NCBI GenBank assembly: GCA_934045075.1
Contig: OW203727.1
Span: 18,784,861-18,848,860 of the forward strand
Length of the DNA stretch: 64,000 nucleotides
Source of the DNA: Yponomeuta sedellus
Taxonomy: Eukaryota > Arthropoda > Insecta > Lepidoptera > Yponomeutidae
Direction of reading: 5' to 3'
Position numbers and translations under genes: made by a program. Numbering within the stretch: the stretch's first letter is position 1; each line of letters opens with the position of its first letter. Below are positions 63,669 to 64,000 of this stretch, piece by piece. The notes beneath the pieces were generated by a model, which searched no databases, had not been told where the DNA came from, and saw nothing but the letters and a program-made list of their open reading frames with translations.

Positions 63669-64000
63669 AAGTAACCGTTCCACCTACCTAGTACAATCCA
63701 CTTTTGTTTTCTGCAAATACGAAGCAGATCATGGTACCCCTACTAGTATTACATCGATACAGGTTGTGTTGCGATGCAGCTGATATTGGTTTCATTCCCA
63801 AAGGCAAAGCCCATGTAATTTCAAAGGCACAGAGCTAGCAATATTGTATTTAGAGGACAATGTTTTGTGTGTTTTACTTTGATATTGCTGGTAACATTTG
63901 TCATGTAAACTTAATACAACAGTATTATATTTTACAAGAAAAATGTTACGACCTTTTTGGTTCAACGAAATTAAACAATAATTATATTCTAGATGCCCAG
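63669..64000. other. unassigned
   Basis: Nothing recognised to the window end. Confidence 0.35.

Overview
The window looks like a TE-rich stretch of an insect nuclear genome, most likely a moth or butterfly (Lepidoptera). This is inferred from AT-rich DNA, GT-AG introns, many tRNA-derived SINEs, LINE tails of the GEGYVQQWT and AYVLQWVSNG type, a piggyBac relative, and short (TTAGG)n tracts. Nothing bacterial is present. Open frames over about 60 codons are almost all chance frames, microsatellite translations or retroelement debris.

The one host gene I can support lies at the left edge on the + strand: the last four coding exons of an SLC6 neurotransmitter/sodium symporter (620-754, 2118-2270, 3530-3606, 4151-4202). 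All have GT-AG borders and compatible phases (0, 0, 0, 2). Together they give the last 138 codons: the TM10/11 region, TM12 and an acidic tail. Its introns hold SINE and LINE debris. Everything to the right, about 59 kb, is intergenic or intronic repeat sequence.

For reference, the dispersed families are named A-L here. A: chimeric non-autonomous retroelement ending in a LINE ORF tail. B: 5S rRNA-headed SINE. C, D, E, F, G: tRNA-derived SINEs. I: 5'-truncated LINE 3' ends with AATAAAG tails. J: LINE C-terminal fragments ending near SAYPSGIQA. K: short MITE-like repeat with GCGCC motifs. H and L: unclassified. There are also seven or more TIR-bounded MITEs, a piggyBac deletion derivative with TTAA ends, a hAT-type MITE with an 8-bp duplication, and LINE ORF2 relics (RT YxDD block, pre-RT block, C2H2 finger, several C-termini). 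Satellite DNA includes a 57-bp higher-order minisatellite (42-231), (TA)n (7342-7421), a roughly 131-bp tandem array with embedded TTAGG tracts (14580-15010), and an almost uninterrupted 1.9-kb (GATA)n array (16494-18386).

The main novelty is in how the SINEs are arranged. At least nine copies from three unrelated families (B, C, D) have their 5' portion inverted, next to a normally oriented 3' tail. Nearly all sit between target-site duplications, so the inverted form was created during integration. In family D the inversion mostly starts at one internal U5-A-rich site, and inverted copies outnumber ordinary tailed ones. This is the signature expected of twin priming, known for L1 but here seen repeatedly in short SINEs; it generates fold-back DNA with arms up to 92 bp. 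Several loci are nested three deep and can be ordered in time from their target duplications.
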